From Planctomycetota bacterium (GTDB lineage Bacteria > Planctomycetota > PLA2): a DNA stretch of 64,000 nt. Below the pieces are notes generated by a model. That model ran no database searches and was not told where the DNA came from. It saw only the letters and a list, made by a program, of their open reading frames with translations. The position numbers and the translations under genes are program-made. The stretch is from contig JAJFFH010000040.1 in NCBI GenBank assembly GCA_021776735.1, positions 248,001 through 312,000 of the forward strand, given 5' to 3'. Below, piece by piece: positions 16,982-27,178 of this stretch (the stretch's first letter is position 1; every line of letters begins with the position of its first letter).

Positions 16982-17788
16982 TCACGCCGGGCGCGTAGCG
17001 CTCGCAACAAACAGCAGCCACGCGGTAAAGCGTTCCGGGTCCGCCGCTGCGGCCGCCATTTCGTCGAAGCGGCGGCGGATCTCGCTCTCCGCCACCCCGA
17101 GAACGTCCGAGAGTGTCGCCGCGTAGCCTTCCTTCCAGTGGCGGAAGATGCGGGCGAACGCGTCACGGTCGCAGGTCTGATTCTCGACCAGAAGCGGACG
17201 GACGGCGATGTCTGCAAGACCGGCAGTACGCAGGTGGCGGAACACGCGGCGGCCCTGGTACAGGTCGGTGCCGCGCGGCCGGAAGTGGCGCGCGGACTCG
17301 GGGAAATGGTTCGCCACGTCGTAGTCGTCGGTGTCGAAAAACAGACCCGCGTAGTCCTCGGCAACGACGTGGATGCGACCGCCCGGGACGAGCACGCGCG
17401 CCGCTTCGCGCAGCAGCGCAACCGGATCCGGCAGCGCCTGGAGCAGGTGGCGCACCATCACGAGATCGAACGTCTCGTCCGGAAACGGAAGCCGGTGGCC
17501 GTCGCCGCGCGCCACCGGGCGCCCCGCCAGACGCAGATGGCCCTGAAACAGATCCACGCCGACCGCAAGCTCGGGGTCAAACTCCGCGCGGTAACGGCGC
17601 AGCGCTTCGCCGGTACCGCAGCCGACGTCGAGCACTCGCCGTGCGCGCGGGATCAGCGCGCGCTCCTTCGGCCAAACAACGACCGCCTGGCAGCGCAGGG
17701 TCTCCACCATGGAATCGTCTTCCATGGCAGCGCGTTGCCCGCCGTAGTCCCACTCCCGGTCGGGCTCGTCGTCAGGCGTGCGAGACAT
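16982..17788 (-). CDS. Class I SAM-dependent methyltransferase
   Basis: A 268-residue Rossmann-fold methyltransferase. Motif I is VLDVGCGTGEALRRY (about residue 50), the acidic residue closing strand 2 is in AVGVDLFQGHL, and a DGHRLPFPDETFDLVMVRHLL segment (motifs II and III) and RVLVPGGRIHVV follow. This is the ubiquinone/menaquinone-methyltransferase-like Methyltransf_11 class with a longer C-terminal cap. The 5' end overlaps the upstream gene by 17 bases, so the two are probably cotranslated. The target is unknown. A dispersed repeat copy (17198-17210) crosses the gene antisense and is read as DIAVRPL. Confidence 0.85.
   Translation of the reverse strand: MSRTPDDEPDREWDYGGQRAAMEDDSMVETLRCQAVVVWPKERALIPRARRVLDVGCGTGEALRRYRAEFDPELAVGVDLFQGHLRLAGRPVARGDGHRLPFPDETFDLVMVRHLLQALPDPVALLREAARVLVPGGRIHVVAEDYAGLFFDTDDYDVANHFPESARHFRPRGTDLYQGRRVFRHLRTAGLADIAVRPLLVENQTCDRDAFARIFRHWKEGYAATLSDVLGVAESEIRRRFDEMAAAAADPERFTAWLLFVASATRPA
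17198..17210 (+). repeat. Short dispersed repeat copy, antisense to the methyltransferase gene
   Basis: Plus-strand ACGGACGGCGATG preceded by GAAGCGG. The same GAAGCGG prefix occurs at the copy 41171-41183, also antisense to its host gene. Both encode IAVRPL on the sense strand. Confidence 0.65.
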
Positions 17789-18542
17789 CGCCGTCCGTCT
17801 GCTTCCCCAACCCGCAGCGTCCCACGAGTCCCGTCGCCAACGCGCCGAACAGCGCCACGCCGGCCCCCCAATAGAAGAGGCCGGTCTTACCGACGAGCGC
17901 GGGGCCGGCAGCGCACACGAGGCCCACGATCAGTGGCAAAAACGCGCCGCGGCGAGGCATCCAGCGCGCCAGCAGGACGAACACGGCACCGACGAACATG
18001 CCGATGATGCCGCCGAGGCCCGAGAGTCGGCGCGCTCGCATCACGGTCCACATGTTGTCGTCCTGGCGACCGAACCGCTCGTAGAAGTCCGTAAGGTCGC
18101 GGGGATCCTGGCCGCGCTCGAGACGCTCTCGTTCGTGCTCCTTGAGAGCGTGAACCCAGACTTTCGCGGCGTTTTCCTCCGCCTGGATGCGCTCGTGCGG
18201 CACCGGCGGACAGCGGTCCTTGCGGCCCTGCATGAGGCGGCCCCACGCGCCGTCCTTGGGCCGCTGCAGGTGGGCGCGGTGGTAGGCACGGTAGGCGATG
18301 GCCTTTTCGTCACGGGAAAACAGCGCGTCGCCGAGCGCCAAAAACACCTCCGGGGTCTCGTTGCCGGCCTCCACGAAGGCCACGAGGGCCTCGACGTCGT
18401 CGGGCAGCGGGTCCGGAAGCGGCGCCAAGGCCTTTGCGGGGTACTTCTCGCGAAACTCGTCGGAGTGCCGCACGACCTTTCCGGCGATCGCCTGGGCCGG
18501 TCCGAGCAGCGTGAGCGCGAGAAGAAACGCCATGGGCGCCAT
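17772..18542 (-). CDS. Exported membrane protein with helical repeat region, unknown function
   Basis: A 256-residue protein. [21 protein letters not shown] is a signal peptide. Residues about 45-160 are charged and helical with a TPR-like look ([27 protein letters not shown]). Two transmembrane segments follow (about 175-200 and 205-240). The last residues, [10 protein letters not shown], are coded by a dispersed repeat copy (17786-17798), so the repeat supplies the C-terminus and also overlaps the start of the downstream methyltransferase. It is transcribed divergently from ftsH with 32 bases between starts. Function not recognised. Confidence 0.65.
   Translation of the reverse strand: MAPMAFLLALTLLGPAQAIAGKVVRHSDEFREKYPAKALAPLPDPLPDDVEALVAFVEAGNETPEVFLALGDALFSRDEKAIAYRAYHRAHLQRPKDGAWGRLMQGRKDRCPPVPHERIQAEENAAKVWVHALKEHERERLERGQDPRDLTDFYERFGRQDDNMWTVMRARRLSGLGGIIGMFVGAVFVLLARWMPRRGAFLPLIVGLVCAAGPALVGKTGLFYWGAGVALFGALATGLVGRCGLGKQTDGDVSHA
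17786..17798 (-). repeat. Short dispersed repeat copy at a gene-gene overlap
   Basis: Minus-strand ACGGACGGCGATG preceded by GGGGAAGCAG. It codes the C-terminal TDGDV of one protein and touches the start codon of the overlapping methyltransferase gene. Confidence 0.65.
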
Positions 18543-18574
18543 ACCGTACCGCCGCCAATGCGATAATCCACGTC

Positions 18575-20419
<1,845 letters not shown>

Positions 20420-22165
20420 GCGCGGCGCGACCCGCCAGCCACAGCGACAGCGCGACACACGCAGCCGCACTCGCGGCGGCGGCGATGCCCAGCGGGGTCC
20501 CCATCGCATCGCGGATATCCGGGAACAGGCAGCGGACAAGCAGTACGAACGACAAGAACCGCGCGTGCGTACGCACCGTGTGGCGCATCGGGCCCCATGA
20601 CGGGAGCACCAGCACGAGGAGCAACGGCAGCACCGCCAGCGCGCCTGCGGGGCCGGGCCAGATGACCTGCATCGTGGCAACCGCCATCAGCTCGAACAAG
20701 AGGAGCATCGGACCCGCTTCGCGCGGACGGCGTAACAGGCCGAGCAACCAGACGTGCGGCAAGACGAGCACGGCAGCCGCTCCGAGCGCCCACGGCGACG
20801 GCGTAAACAGCAGCGTCCACGTCGCAGCGCCGCCCACGGCGAGGACCGCGCCCGCGCGCAGGATGGTCCGCGGGAAACGGCGCGCGGTCACGCCCAAGGC
20901 CAATGCCAGAACGCCCCAGGTGCCGGCCACCGCGGCGGTCGGCAATGCAACGGCGAGTGCCGCGAGACCGGCGACAACGACCAGCGTGCCGAGCAGCAGG
21001 GAAACCACCACGCCGTCCTTGGCCGGGACTCCGTAGAGCAGAAGGGCGGCGGCGGAGATGCCGGCCAGGAAAAACCACGTCGCGCCGACGACGAGGAGGA
21101 TCGCGGTGGCGGCGACGAGCACGAGCGTGCCGACCGCTCGCAGATACGCGTCGTCGAGCGCGAGCGCAAACGCGCCAAACAGCATCGCGACGGCCAAAGC
21201 CACGCCGCCCAGGACCGGGCCCGAAAACCCGAGCGGCAGCACCGACAGGACAAGCACGACGGCCGACGCGCGCAGTGCCGCGGAGAAGAACACGAGCCCG
21301 CGCGGAATCGTGGCCGACGCGAACGCGGCCACCATCGCGGGCAACACGAGCAGGCCCACGCGCAAGAGCACCGGTCCGGCGACAAGACCATGCGCCGTCC
21401 AGGCGAAAAGCCCGAACGCCGTCACGGCGAGCACGACCGGCGCGCGGCCCGGGTGCCTATACCGCGTGGCCGCCGCGAGCGCGACGCCCAAATGGACCGC
21501 GGCCATCGCCGCCGCCGCCCAGGGCGACGTCACGAGCAGCGCTGTCGCCCCAAGGATCGCGACCGCAGCCTGGAGCCGCTGCAGACGATACGCGGCGTAC
21601 ACTGCCGCCGTGCTGGCGGCGAAGGTGAACACCGCGAAGACCAGAGTACCTGCGCTGGCGCCGAGCCACCGCGCCGCTCCTGCAGCACCCAGAAAGCCCA
21701 CGAACAGCACCAGCGGATGCCGGAAGCGGCACGCGCACCACGCCCCCGCCGCCGAAGCGGCGACGCAAGCCAGGACCGCGACCGCGACGGGCAACACCGG
21801 CGCCGCGTGAAGCGCCAACGCGTGCAGCAGCATCGTCGCCGCCCCGGCAGCGGCCGCGCGAATGTGAAGTGACGCCGACCGCCAGAAGAACGCGAGCAGG
21901 CCAAAGACGCCAGCGGCCACGCCGGTAGCGGCAACAGGCGGCAACGCGACCGCAGCACCGGCGACACCGCAACACAGCGTACCGACGGCGATGCTTCCGA
22001 GCCCACCACGTCGGTCCAGTTCCACCGGAACCGCGGCCTCAAGATCCGGCGTCGGCGCCGCGTCGGGACGCTCGGCCGTCTCCCACCGCATCTCCGGAAC
22101 CGCCTCGGCTTCGGGCTCGGTCGCGGGCGCCGACTCGACCGGAGCCGCGACCGCATCCCCGGGAT

Positions 22166-22226
22166 CATCGCCGTCCCGCCTTCGTGGCTGAGGCGCTACG
22201 GCGCGAGAGCCCGTTTGCTCTTGCCC
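22166..22226 (-). repeat. Long dispersed repeat copy in the DUF2339-like gene
   Basis: Minus strand: GGGCAAGAGCAAACGGGC, then GCGCCGTAGCGCC, then ACGAAGGCGGGACGGCGATG. It aligns with the long copy at 15726-15785. Its outer end followed directly by its inner end would give the short copy at 479. It encodes RAVAPQPRRRDGDD in a disordered linker. Confidence 0.7.
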
Positions 22227-22697
22227 GGCGTCTTGCGGCGCAGGACTCTTGCCCGCCAGCTCAAGGGCCTTGTTCAAGGCCCTCTTGTGGCTCGCGCTGG
22301 TTCGTTGGCGTACTTCCGTGTCTTCCTCGGTCGGGACCAGCCCGAGCATGGACAGCGCCTTGTTCACGGCGTTCTTGTGGCTCGAGTTGGACGTGCGCAA
22401 GACGGCCGGTCCGCACGTGTCGTGGCGCAGTTCGCCATCGAGGTTATCGAGCGCCGGCGGCGCGCTGTCGTCGGCCGGGACGCGAGTCCGCGGCGCTTGT
22501 TCGCGCGGCGGCGGCGGCGATTCGCGCGCGGTCGTTTCCAGCGCTTCCACGCGCTGCGCAAGCGTTTCGTTGCTCGCGCGCAGATGCTCAAGCTCCTCGA
22601 CGATGCGCTCGAGTTTTTGCGCGAGCGTGCTCCCCGCGGTGCGCCCGGGCTCTTTCTTCGCCGCCTTGCGCGCGGGCTTGGCCTTCGCCGCGCTCAT

Positions 22698-23069
22698 CGA
22701 GCGCCTCCGCGAGTCGAGACCGGGGCCTGGGCCATGTCCACTCATCGACCATCCGGGGGGTTCCGATTAAGCAGCGTTGTCACGTTGGTCCAGCTCCGAC
22801 GCGCGGACGAAGCAGGAATCGTCACCGCGCCCGGAAACCGGCTTGAGGTCGATCTCGATGACCACGAGATTCGAATCTGGGGCCTCCGAGCCCGCGAACC
22901 TGACGTTCAGCCCTGCTCCGAACGGTCTCTCACCGCATCCCCAAAAAGCGCTTCAAGGGCCGAGGCTGATGTGGTGAGACTTGACGCCGTTGAGGCCTCG
23001 ATATCTGGGGAGTCCTGACCGGTTGGCGGAGGAACCGCTAACCGGTGATCCGGGGCGGTGAGTCCCCCC
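22698..23069. other. 372-base gap between the DUF2339-like gene and the ketosynthase operon end
   Basis: The gap lies upstream of the membrane-protein gene (so it should hold its promoter) and downstream of the ketosynthase operon. A plus-strand frame of 77 codons with a TTG start (22785-23018; residues such as RLEVDLDDHEIRIWG) ends exactly where a strong hairpin begins. It has no ribosome-binding site and no recognised family, so it is only a possible gene. Confidence 0.35.
23019..23045. terminator. Strong hairpin downstream of the ketosynthase operon
   Basis: CCGGTTGGCGG and CCGCTAACCGG pair over 11 positions (one G-T pair) around an AGGAA loop. It lies 25 bases past the minus-strand ketosynthase stop and directly after a possible plus-strand stop. 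No T-run follows on either strand, so intrinsic termination is uncertain; it may be an mRNA 3'-end structure. Confidence 0.45.
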
Positions 23070-24395
23070 TTAGACTTCGTTCCAGCGGCGGAAGATCGTG
23101 ACGATGTTTTGGCCGCCGAAGCCGAAACTGTTGTTCATCGCGTATTCGATCTCTTGTTCGCGCGACTTGTTCGGGATGTAGTCGAGGCGGCAGGCCGGGT
23201 CCTCGTTCTCGTAGTTGCACGTCGGCGGGAGGATGCCCTCGCGCAGCGCCTGGACACAGGTGATCGCCTCGACGGCGCCCGCGGCCGCAATCAGGTGGCC
23301 GATCATCGACTTGATGGAGGACACCGGCGGCGCCTTGCCGCGCGGGCCGAAGATGCGTTCGATGGCCGCGCTCTCCTGCGCGTCGTTTTGCGACGTGGAT
23401 GTGCCGTGCGCGTTGATGTAGCCGATCGCTCCGGGCTCGAGGCCGGCGGACTGGAGCGCAAGGCGCATGGCCCTTTCTGCCCCACGGCCCTCCGGGTGCG
23501 GATCGGTCGTGCGAAAGGCGTCCGCGGTGTTGCCGTAGCCCACCAGCTCCGCGAGGATCGGGACGCCGCGGCTCCGGGCGTGTTCCAGCTCTTCCAGAAT
23601 GAGCACGCCCGACCCCTCACCCAGGACAAAGCCGTCGCGCGCGCCATCGAACGGCCGCGACGCCTTTTCGGGCGCTTCGTTGCGTGTCGATAACGCGCCG
23701 AGCGTGCCGTAGCCGGCCAGGCTCATCAGGTCGACCTGGCTGTGCGTGCCGCCCGCCGCAACGACATCGCAGGTGCCGCGGCGAATCGACCACCACGCCT
23801 CGCCCAGCGCGTGGTTGCCGGCGGCGCAGGCCGTGATGCAGACGTGGTTCGGGCCGCGCGCATTCAATGCGCGAGCAACGTGGCTTCCCGACTGGTGGTA
23901 CCGCTCCTGCCGACGGCGGTGGTCGGAGATTGTCTGGAGTCCGTTCCTCAGGAAAGCAGCATGGTCGAAGCCCCCGTCCGCGACCGCTGCCTTGACGGCA
24001 TCGGCGAGACGGTCCACTTCCGTGATGCCCTTGCCGGATCCGAGATAGACCCCGACGCGCTCCGGCGCCGGTGAACGGTCGGTGCACTGGGCACTCTGCC
24101 ACGCCTCGCGCGCCGCGATCAGCGCGAACCGCGCATGAATGCCGAGCTCCGGAACCGTCTCGTCTTCGGGGACCTCCGGCAACGGCACGACTTCGCCCGC
24201 GATTCGGCACTCCATCGCCGAAACGTCGAACCGCGTGATGACGCGCACGCCAGACTCGCCGCTGCGCATGCGCTCCCAGTTGCGGCGCACCCCCATGCCG
24301 AGGGGTGTGATCATGCCCATGCCGGTGACCACGACGCGACGTGCGCCCCCGCACCCCCCCAAGTCTTCGGCCTTTCTGGCTTCGGCCGCGCTCAC
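23070..24395 (-). CDS. Beta-ketoacyl-ACP synthase (FabF family), distal copy
   Basis: A 441-residue thiolase-fold condensing enzyme that extends acyl-ACP with malonyl-ACP. The catalytic cysteine is in ITACAAGNHALGE (near residue 190). The histidines are in INAHGTSTSQND and KSMIGHLIAAAG, so the Cys-His-His triad is complete and this is not a chain-length-factor pseudo-enzyme. A Gly-rich loop (GYGTLGAL) and the C-terminal NNSFGFGGQN are standard. The first ~20 residues (with a paired G-tract, 24346-24360) extend the usual start RRVVVTGMGMITPLG. The ATG overlaps the stop of the next ketosynthase by four bases, implying translational coupling. Confidence 0.9.
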   Translation of the reverse strand: MSAAEARKAEDLGGCGGARRVVVTGMGMITPLGMGVRRNWERMRSGESGVRVITRFDVSAMECRIAGEVVPLPEVPEDETVPELGIHARFALIAAREAWQSAQCTDRSPAPERVGVYLGSGKGITEVDRLADAVKAAVADGGFDHAAFLRNGLQTISDHRRRQERYHQSGSHVARALNARGPNHVCITACAAGNHALGEAWWSIRRGTCDVVAAGGTHSQVDLMSLAGYGTLGALSTRNEAPEKASRPFDGARDGFVLGEGSGVLILEELEHARSRGVPILAELVGYGNTADAFRTTDPHPEGRGAERAMRLALQSAGLEPGAIGYINAHGTSTSQNDAQESAAIERIFGPRGKAPPVSSIKSMIGHLIAAAGAVEAITCVQALREGILPPTCNYENEDPACRLDYIPNKSREQEIEYAMNNSFGFGGQNIVTIFRRWNEV

Positions 24396-25678
24396 CCGTC
24401 GTACCTCTGGATCACGAGGGCCGCATTCTGCCCGCCGAAGCCGAACGAGTTCGACAAGACCGTGTTGACCTTGCGCTCACGCGCACTGTTCGCGACGTAA
24501 TCGAGACCGCATTCGGGGTCGGGGTTGTCGAGGTTGATCGTCGGCGGCACGATGTTGTCGCGGATCGCCAGCACCGCCGTCACCGCTTCGAGCGCGCCCG
24601 CCGCGCCAATGAGGTGGCCGATCATCGACTTGATGGACGACATCGGCACGTCCGCCGCGCGATCGCCGAACACGGTCTTCATCGCGTTCGATTCCATGAT
24701 GTCGTTGAGCTTGGTCGACGTGCCGTGGGCGGACACGTAGTCCACCCGCTCCGGGGAAATCCCGGCGTCCGCGAGGGCGGCGTGGACGGACTGCGCCGCT
24801 CCGGCGCCGTCGGGACGCGGGCGCGTGACACCGTAGGCGTCGAACGACGCGCCGTAGCCGGTAACCTCCGCGTGGATCGTCGCCCCGCGCGCGCGCGCGT
24901 GCTCTTCGGTCTCCAGAACCAGACACGCAGCGCCCTCGCCGAGCACGAACCCGTCGCGATCGCGGTCGAAGGGCCGGCTCACCTCCGCCGGATCACGGTC
25001 GGAAACAGACACCGCGCCGAGCAGCGCGTACGCCACAAACGACAACGGGTCGAGGCGCGAGTCGGCACCGCCCGCCAAAACTACGTCGGCGTCGCCGCGC
25101 TCCAGGATGCGCGCCGCCTCGCCGATCGCCTGCGTCGATGCGGAGCACGCCGTCACGATCGTGTTGTTGGGGCCGCGCGCGTCGTGAATGATCGAGATGT
25201 GCGCCGCGACCATGTTCGGCAGGTGCTTCAGCAACCAGAGCGGGAACAGCTGTTTTTGTCCGGTCTCGCCGAACCGCTTCAGGTCGAAACGGCCCTCGTC
25301 GTCCAGGCTCGCCATGACGGCCGCGCCGATTTCCTCGACGTCGGTGGGCACGATGCCCGAGCCCATGACCACGCCGAACCGTTCCGGGTTCGGCGGCAGC
25401 TCCTTGAGTCCCGCGTGCTGCATCGCCATCTGCGATGCCGCGACGCCGAACCGGATGTTGCGGCCCATGATCTTGAGCGACTTGCGGTTCGGGACGAAAT
25501 CGCGCGCGTTGAAACCGGAAATCTCGCCGGCAATGCGCACGGGGAAACCCGTGGTATCGAAGGCCTCCAGCGGCGCCACCCCGGACTGGCCCGTGAGACA
25601 TGCTTTCCAAAACGACTCGGCGTCGTTGCCGTTCGGCGCGATCACGCCGAGACCCGTGACGACGACTCGTCTGCTCAT
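24392..25678 (-). CDS. Beta-ketoacyl-ACP synthase (FabF family), proximal copy
   Basis: A 428-residue condensing enzyme. Start 25678 is chosen because AAAGGAG lies about eight bases upstream and MSRRVVVTGLGVIAPNG is the family N-terminus. The active cysteine is in VTACSASTQAIGE, and the histidines are in SAHGTSTKLND and KSMIGHLIGAAGALEA. It shares much sequence with the downstream ketosynthase (23070-24395) and is probably an old tandem duplication. Both look active. It lies in the operon after two hotdog proteins and an ACP, so the pair may handle different chain lengths or primers of a specialised acyl chain. Confidence 0.9.
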   Translation of the reverse strand: MSRRVVVTGLGVIAPNGNDAESFWKACLTGQSGVAPLEAFDTTGFPVRIAGEISGFNARDFVPNRKSLKIMGRNIRFGVAASQMAMQHAGLKELPPNPERFGVVMGSGIVPTDVEEIGAAVMASLDDEGRFDLKRFGETGQKQLFPLWLLKHLPNMVAAHISIIHDARGPNNTIVTACSASTQAIGEAARILERGDADVVLAGGADSRLDPLSFVAYALLGAVSVSDRDPAEVSRPFDRDRDGFVLGEGAACLVLETEEHARARGATIHAEVTGYGASFDAYGVTRPRPDGAGAAQSVHAALADAGISPERVDYVSAHGTSTKLNDIMESNAMKTVFGDRAADVPMSSIKSMIGHLIGAAGALEAVTAVLAIRDNIVPPTINLDNPDPECGLDYVANSARERKVNTVLSNSFGFGGQNAALVIQRYDG

Positions 25679-25742
25679 GAGTCCGCTCCTTTTTGCATGG
25701 ATGCCGCTCGGTGCACTTCTTGGCTGCTTCTCATCTCGGGCC

Positions 25743-26216
25743 TCACTGGTCTGACTCCGTCGGATCCGACTCGGTGACCGGAATGCCCAGCGCGCGCGCG
25801 AGGTTGCGGCGCCACGCATCGATCTCGGGCGAGAGCGGCGGCGACATCTCCGGCGGCAGGATCACGATCATGAACTCGGCGCGGCCCACGACCGTGTCCC
25901 CCACGCTCGCGGTGCCGGAGCACATTGTCCCATCCGGACGCGACTGCACGAGCTCAACCTCCAGATCGATCACGTCACCGGCGTAGGCAAACGCCGGAAA
26001 GGACGCCTTCGTGACCTTCCCGAGCACCGTGCGCCGCTCGGGCCCCAGCGAGATTCGGGCGAGCGTGCCGCCCGTCTGGAGCAGCGCCTCAAGAACCAGC
26101 GGTGCCGGGTAGCGATCCCCGTCGAGGACCGGCTCACCGCGGGTCACGCACTTCACCGCGCGCGCGAAGTCGCCTTTCCTGAACTCAAGGAGCTTGTCGA
26201 TCAGGACGTAGCGCAC
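25743..26216 (-). CDS. Hotdog-fold FabZ/FabA-like protein lacking the canonical HFPG motif
   Basis: A 157-residue protein related to 3-hydroxyacyl-ACP dehydratases. The strand-helix pattern RYPAPLVLEALLQTGG aligns with the FabZ segment around the catalytic acid (LEALLQ), but the preceding HFPGxP histidine motif is replaced by LDGDRYPAP, so the usual catalytic His is not evident. The C-terminal hotdog strands (VIDLEVELVQSRPDG ... GTASVGDTVVGRAEFMIV) are intact. It sits between ACP and the first ketosynthase. It could be a partner subunit, as in heterodimeric dehydratases, or act on another acyl substrate. Confidence 0.7.
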   Translation of the reverse strand: MRYVLIDKLLEFRKGDFARAVKCVTRGEPVLDGDRYPAPLVLEALLQTGGTLARISLGPERRTVLGKVTKASFPAFAYAGDVIDLEVELVQSRPDGTMCSGTASVGDTVVGRAEFMIVILPPEMSPPLSPEIDAWRRNLARALGIPVTESDPTESDQ

Positions 26217-26232
26217 GGCACCGGCCTACCGG

Positions 26233-26640
26233 TCACGCGGCGAGCTTGGCCTTGACGTAGTTGACGAGCAGTCCGACCGTAAACAGGTCCTGGATGTTCG
26301 CCAGCCGGGGGTTGCTCTGGAACTCGTCGAGGTTCGCGTAGGGCATCCGGACGCGAAGCTCTTCGAGTCCCGCCGGGGTTACGACGCCGTCCTGCACCAA
26401 CTTCGCGTCCTGGAAGATCTTTTGCGGGAACAATTCGTCCTTCGCGATAGTGATCTTGAACGACTTTTCGAGCTGGAACGTGATATCCAGGTAGTCGATC
26501 GACTCGGCTTCGAGATCCGTGCTGAGGACGCTCTCGAGTTCCACCTCGTGCTCGTCCCGCCCGAGAGCGGTGGCGACGCACGACTTAACCTTGGAAATGA
26601 TCTCCTGCTCGTCCATCTGCTCATCCATCTGCTCGGCCAT
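26233..26640 (-). CDS. Acyl carrier protein with extended C-terminus
   Basis: A 135-residue carrier protein, longer than housekeeping ACP (about 78). The ATG at 26640 follows GGAG by about nine bases. The phosphopantetheine site is DLEAESIDYLDITFQLEK, where Ser of ESID replaces the classical DSLD; this ESID form is known in specialised ACPs. A second region (RMPYANLDEFQSNPRLANI, about residues 90-110) and a final helix are additional. It is the shared carrier of the ketosynthase/dehydratase operon. The start is 53 bases from the end of the upstream FabZ-like gene. Confidence 0.85.
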   Translation of the reverse strand: MAEQMDEQMDEQEIISKVKSCVATALGRDEHEVELESVLSTDLEAESIDYLDITFQLEKSFKITIAKDELFPQKIFQDAKLVQDGVVTPAGLEELRVRMPYANLDEFQSNPRLANIQDLFTVGLLVNYVKAKLAA

Positions 26641-26693
26641 GGCAGCGTTCTCCGGGTCGAAGGGGGACAACGTACGCGGGCGGTGCTCGCCCG

Positions 26694-27131
26694 TCAAATC
26701 CCGGCCCGGCGGACAGCGAACCGGGTGCGGCACACCCGTTCGTCGCCAACCCGCGCAGACCCCTTGAATCGACGGACATCGCCGTCCTTGACTGTGTCGC
26801 GGTCGTTCCCGTCCGACCTGTCCAAAACCTGGGCCCCGGTCCGGTCCGCCTCGCGCTCGATCTCAAGGCGAACGACCTCGCCGGGGGTCGCAAACCGGTT
26901 GAAGCTCATGCCGCGGACCTCGTGGAGCACCCACGGGCCCTTGTCGTCAGCCTCTGCGAGACACCGGCGGGCGGCCTGCACGAACCCTTCGAGGACCATG
27001 GCGCCCGGCAAGACCGGCATCCCTGGAAAATGATCGCGGAAGAAATCCTCGTTCAACGCCAAGGCCTTGATCGCCGCAATCCGAACGCCCGGCTCGCAGT
27101 CGATAACGCGATCAAGAAACACATAGGACAT
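26694..27131 (-). CDS. 3-hydroxyacyl-ACP dehydratase, FabZ-like
   Basis: A 145-residue hotdog enzyme. FFRDHFPGMPVLPGAMVLEGFVQAA contains both the catalytic histidine (HFPG) and the acidic residue (LEG), as in FabZ, which removes water from 3-hydroxyacyl-ACP. It is the first of five genes (dehydratase, ACP, hotdog relative, two ketosynthases) that look like a complete elongation module except for ketoreductase, enoyl reductase and malonyl transferase, which must come from elsewhere. A dispersed-repeat variant (26777-26787) codes KDGDV in the last strand region. It lies 47 bases after the SUMF1-domain gene. Confidence 0.85.
   Translation of the reverse strand: MSYVFLDRVIDCEPGVRIAAIKALALNEDFFRDHFPGMPVLPGAMVLEGFVQAARRCLAEADDKGPWVLHEVRGMSFNRFATPGEVVRLEIEREADRTGAQVLDRSDGNDRDTVKDGDVRRFKGSARVGDERVCRTRFAVRRAGI
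26777..26787 (-). repeat. Variant short dispersed repeat copy in the FabZ-like gene
   Basis: Minus-strand GGACGGCGATG with the first bases changed (AAGGACGGCGATG). In frame as KDGDV near the protein C-terminus. Confidence 0.45.
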
Positions 27132-27178
27132 GTCGGTGCAGTTTTCGGTGAGCTTCGGCTGAACCCGGGTGCCTGGCG

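Noticed and set aside
15175..16998. A 607-codon plus-strand frame
   Set aside because: Antisense to the salicylyl-CoA 5-hydroxylase/Old Yellow Enzyme gene, whose domains are clear.
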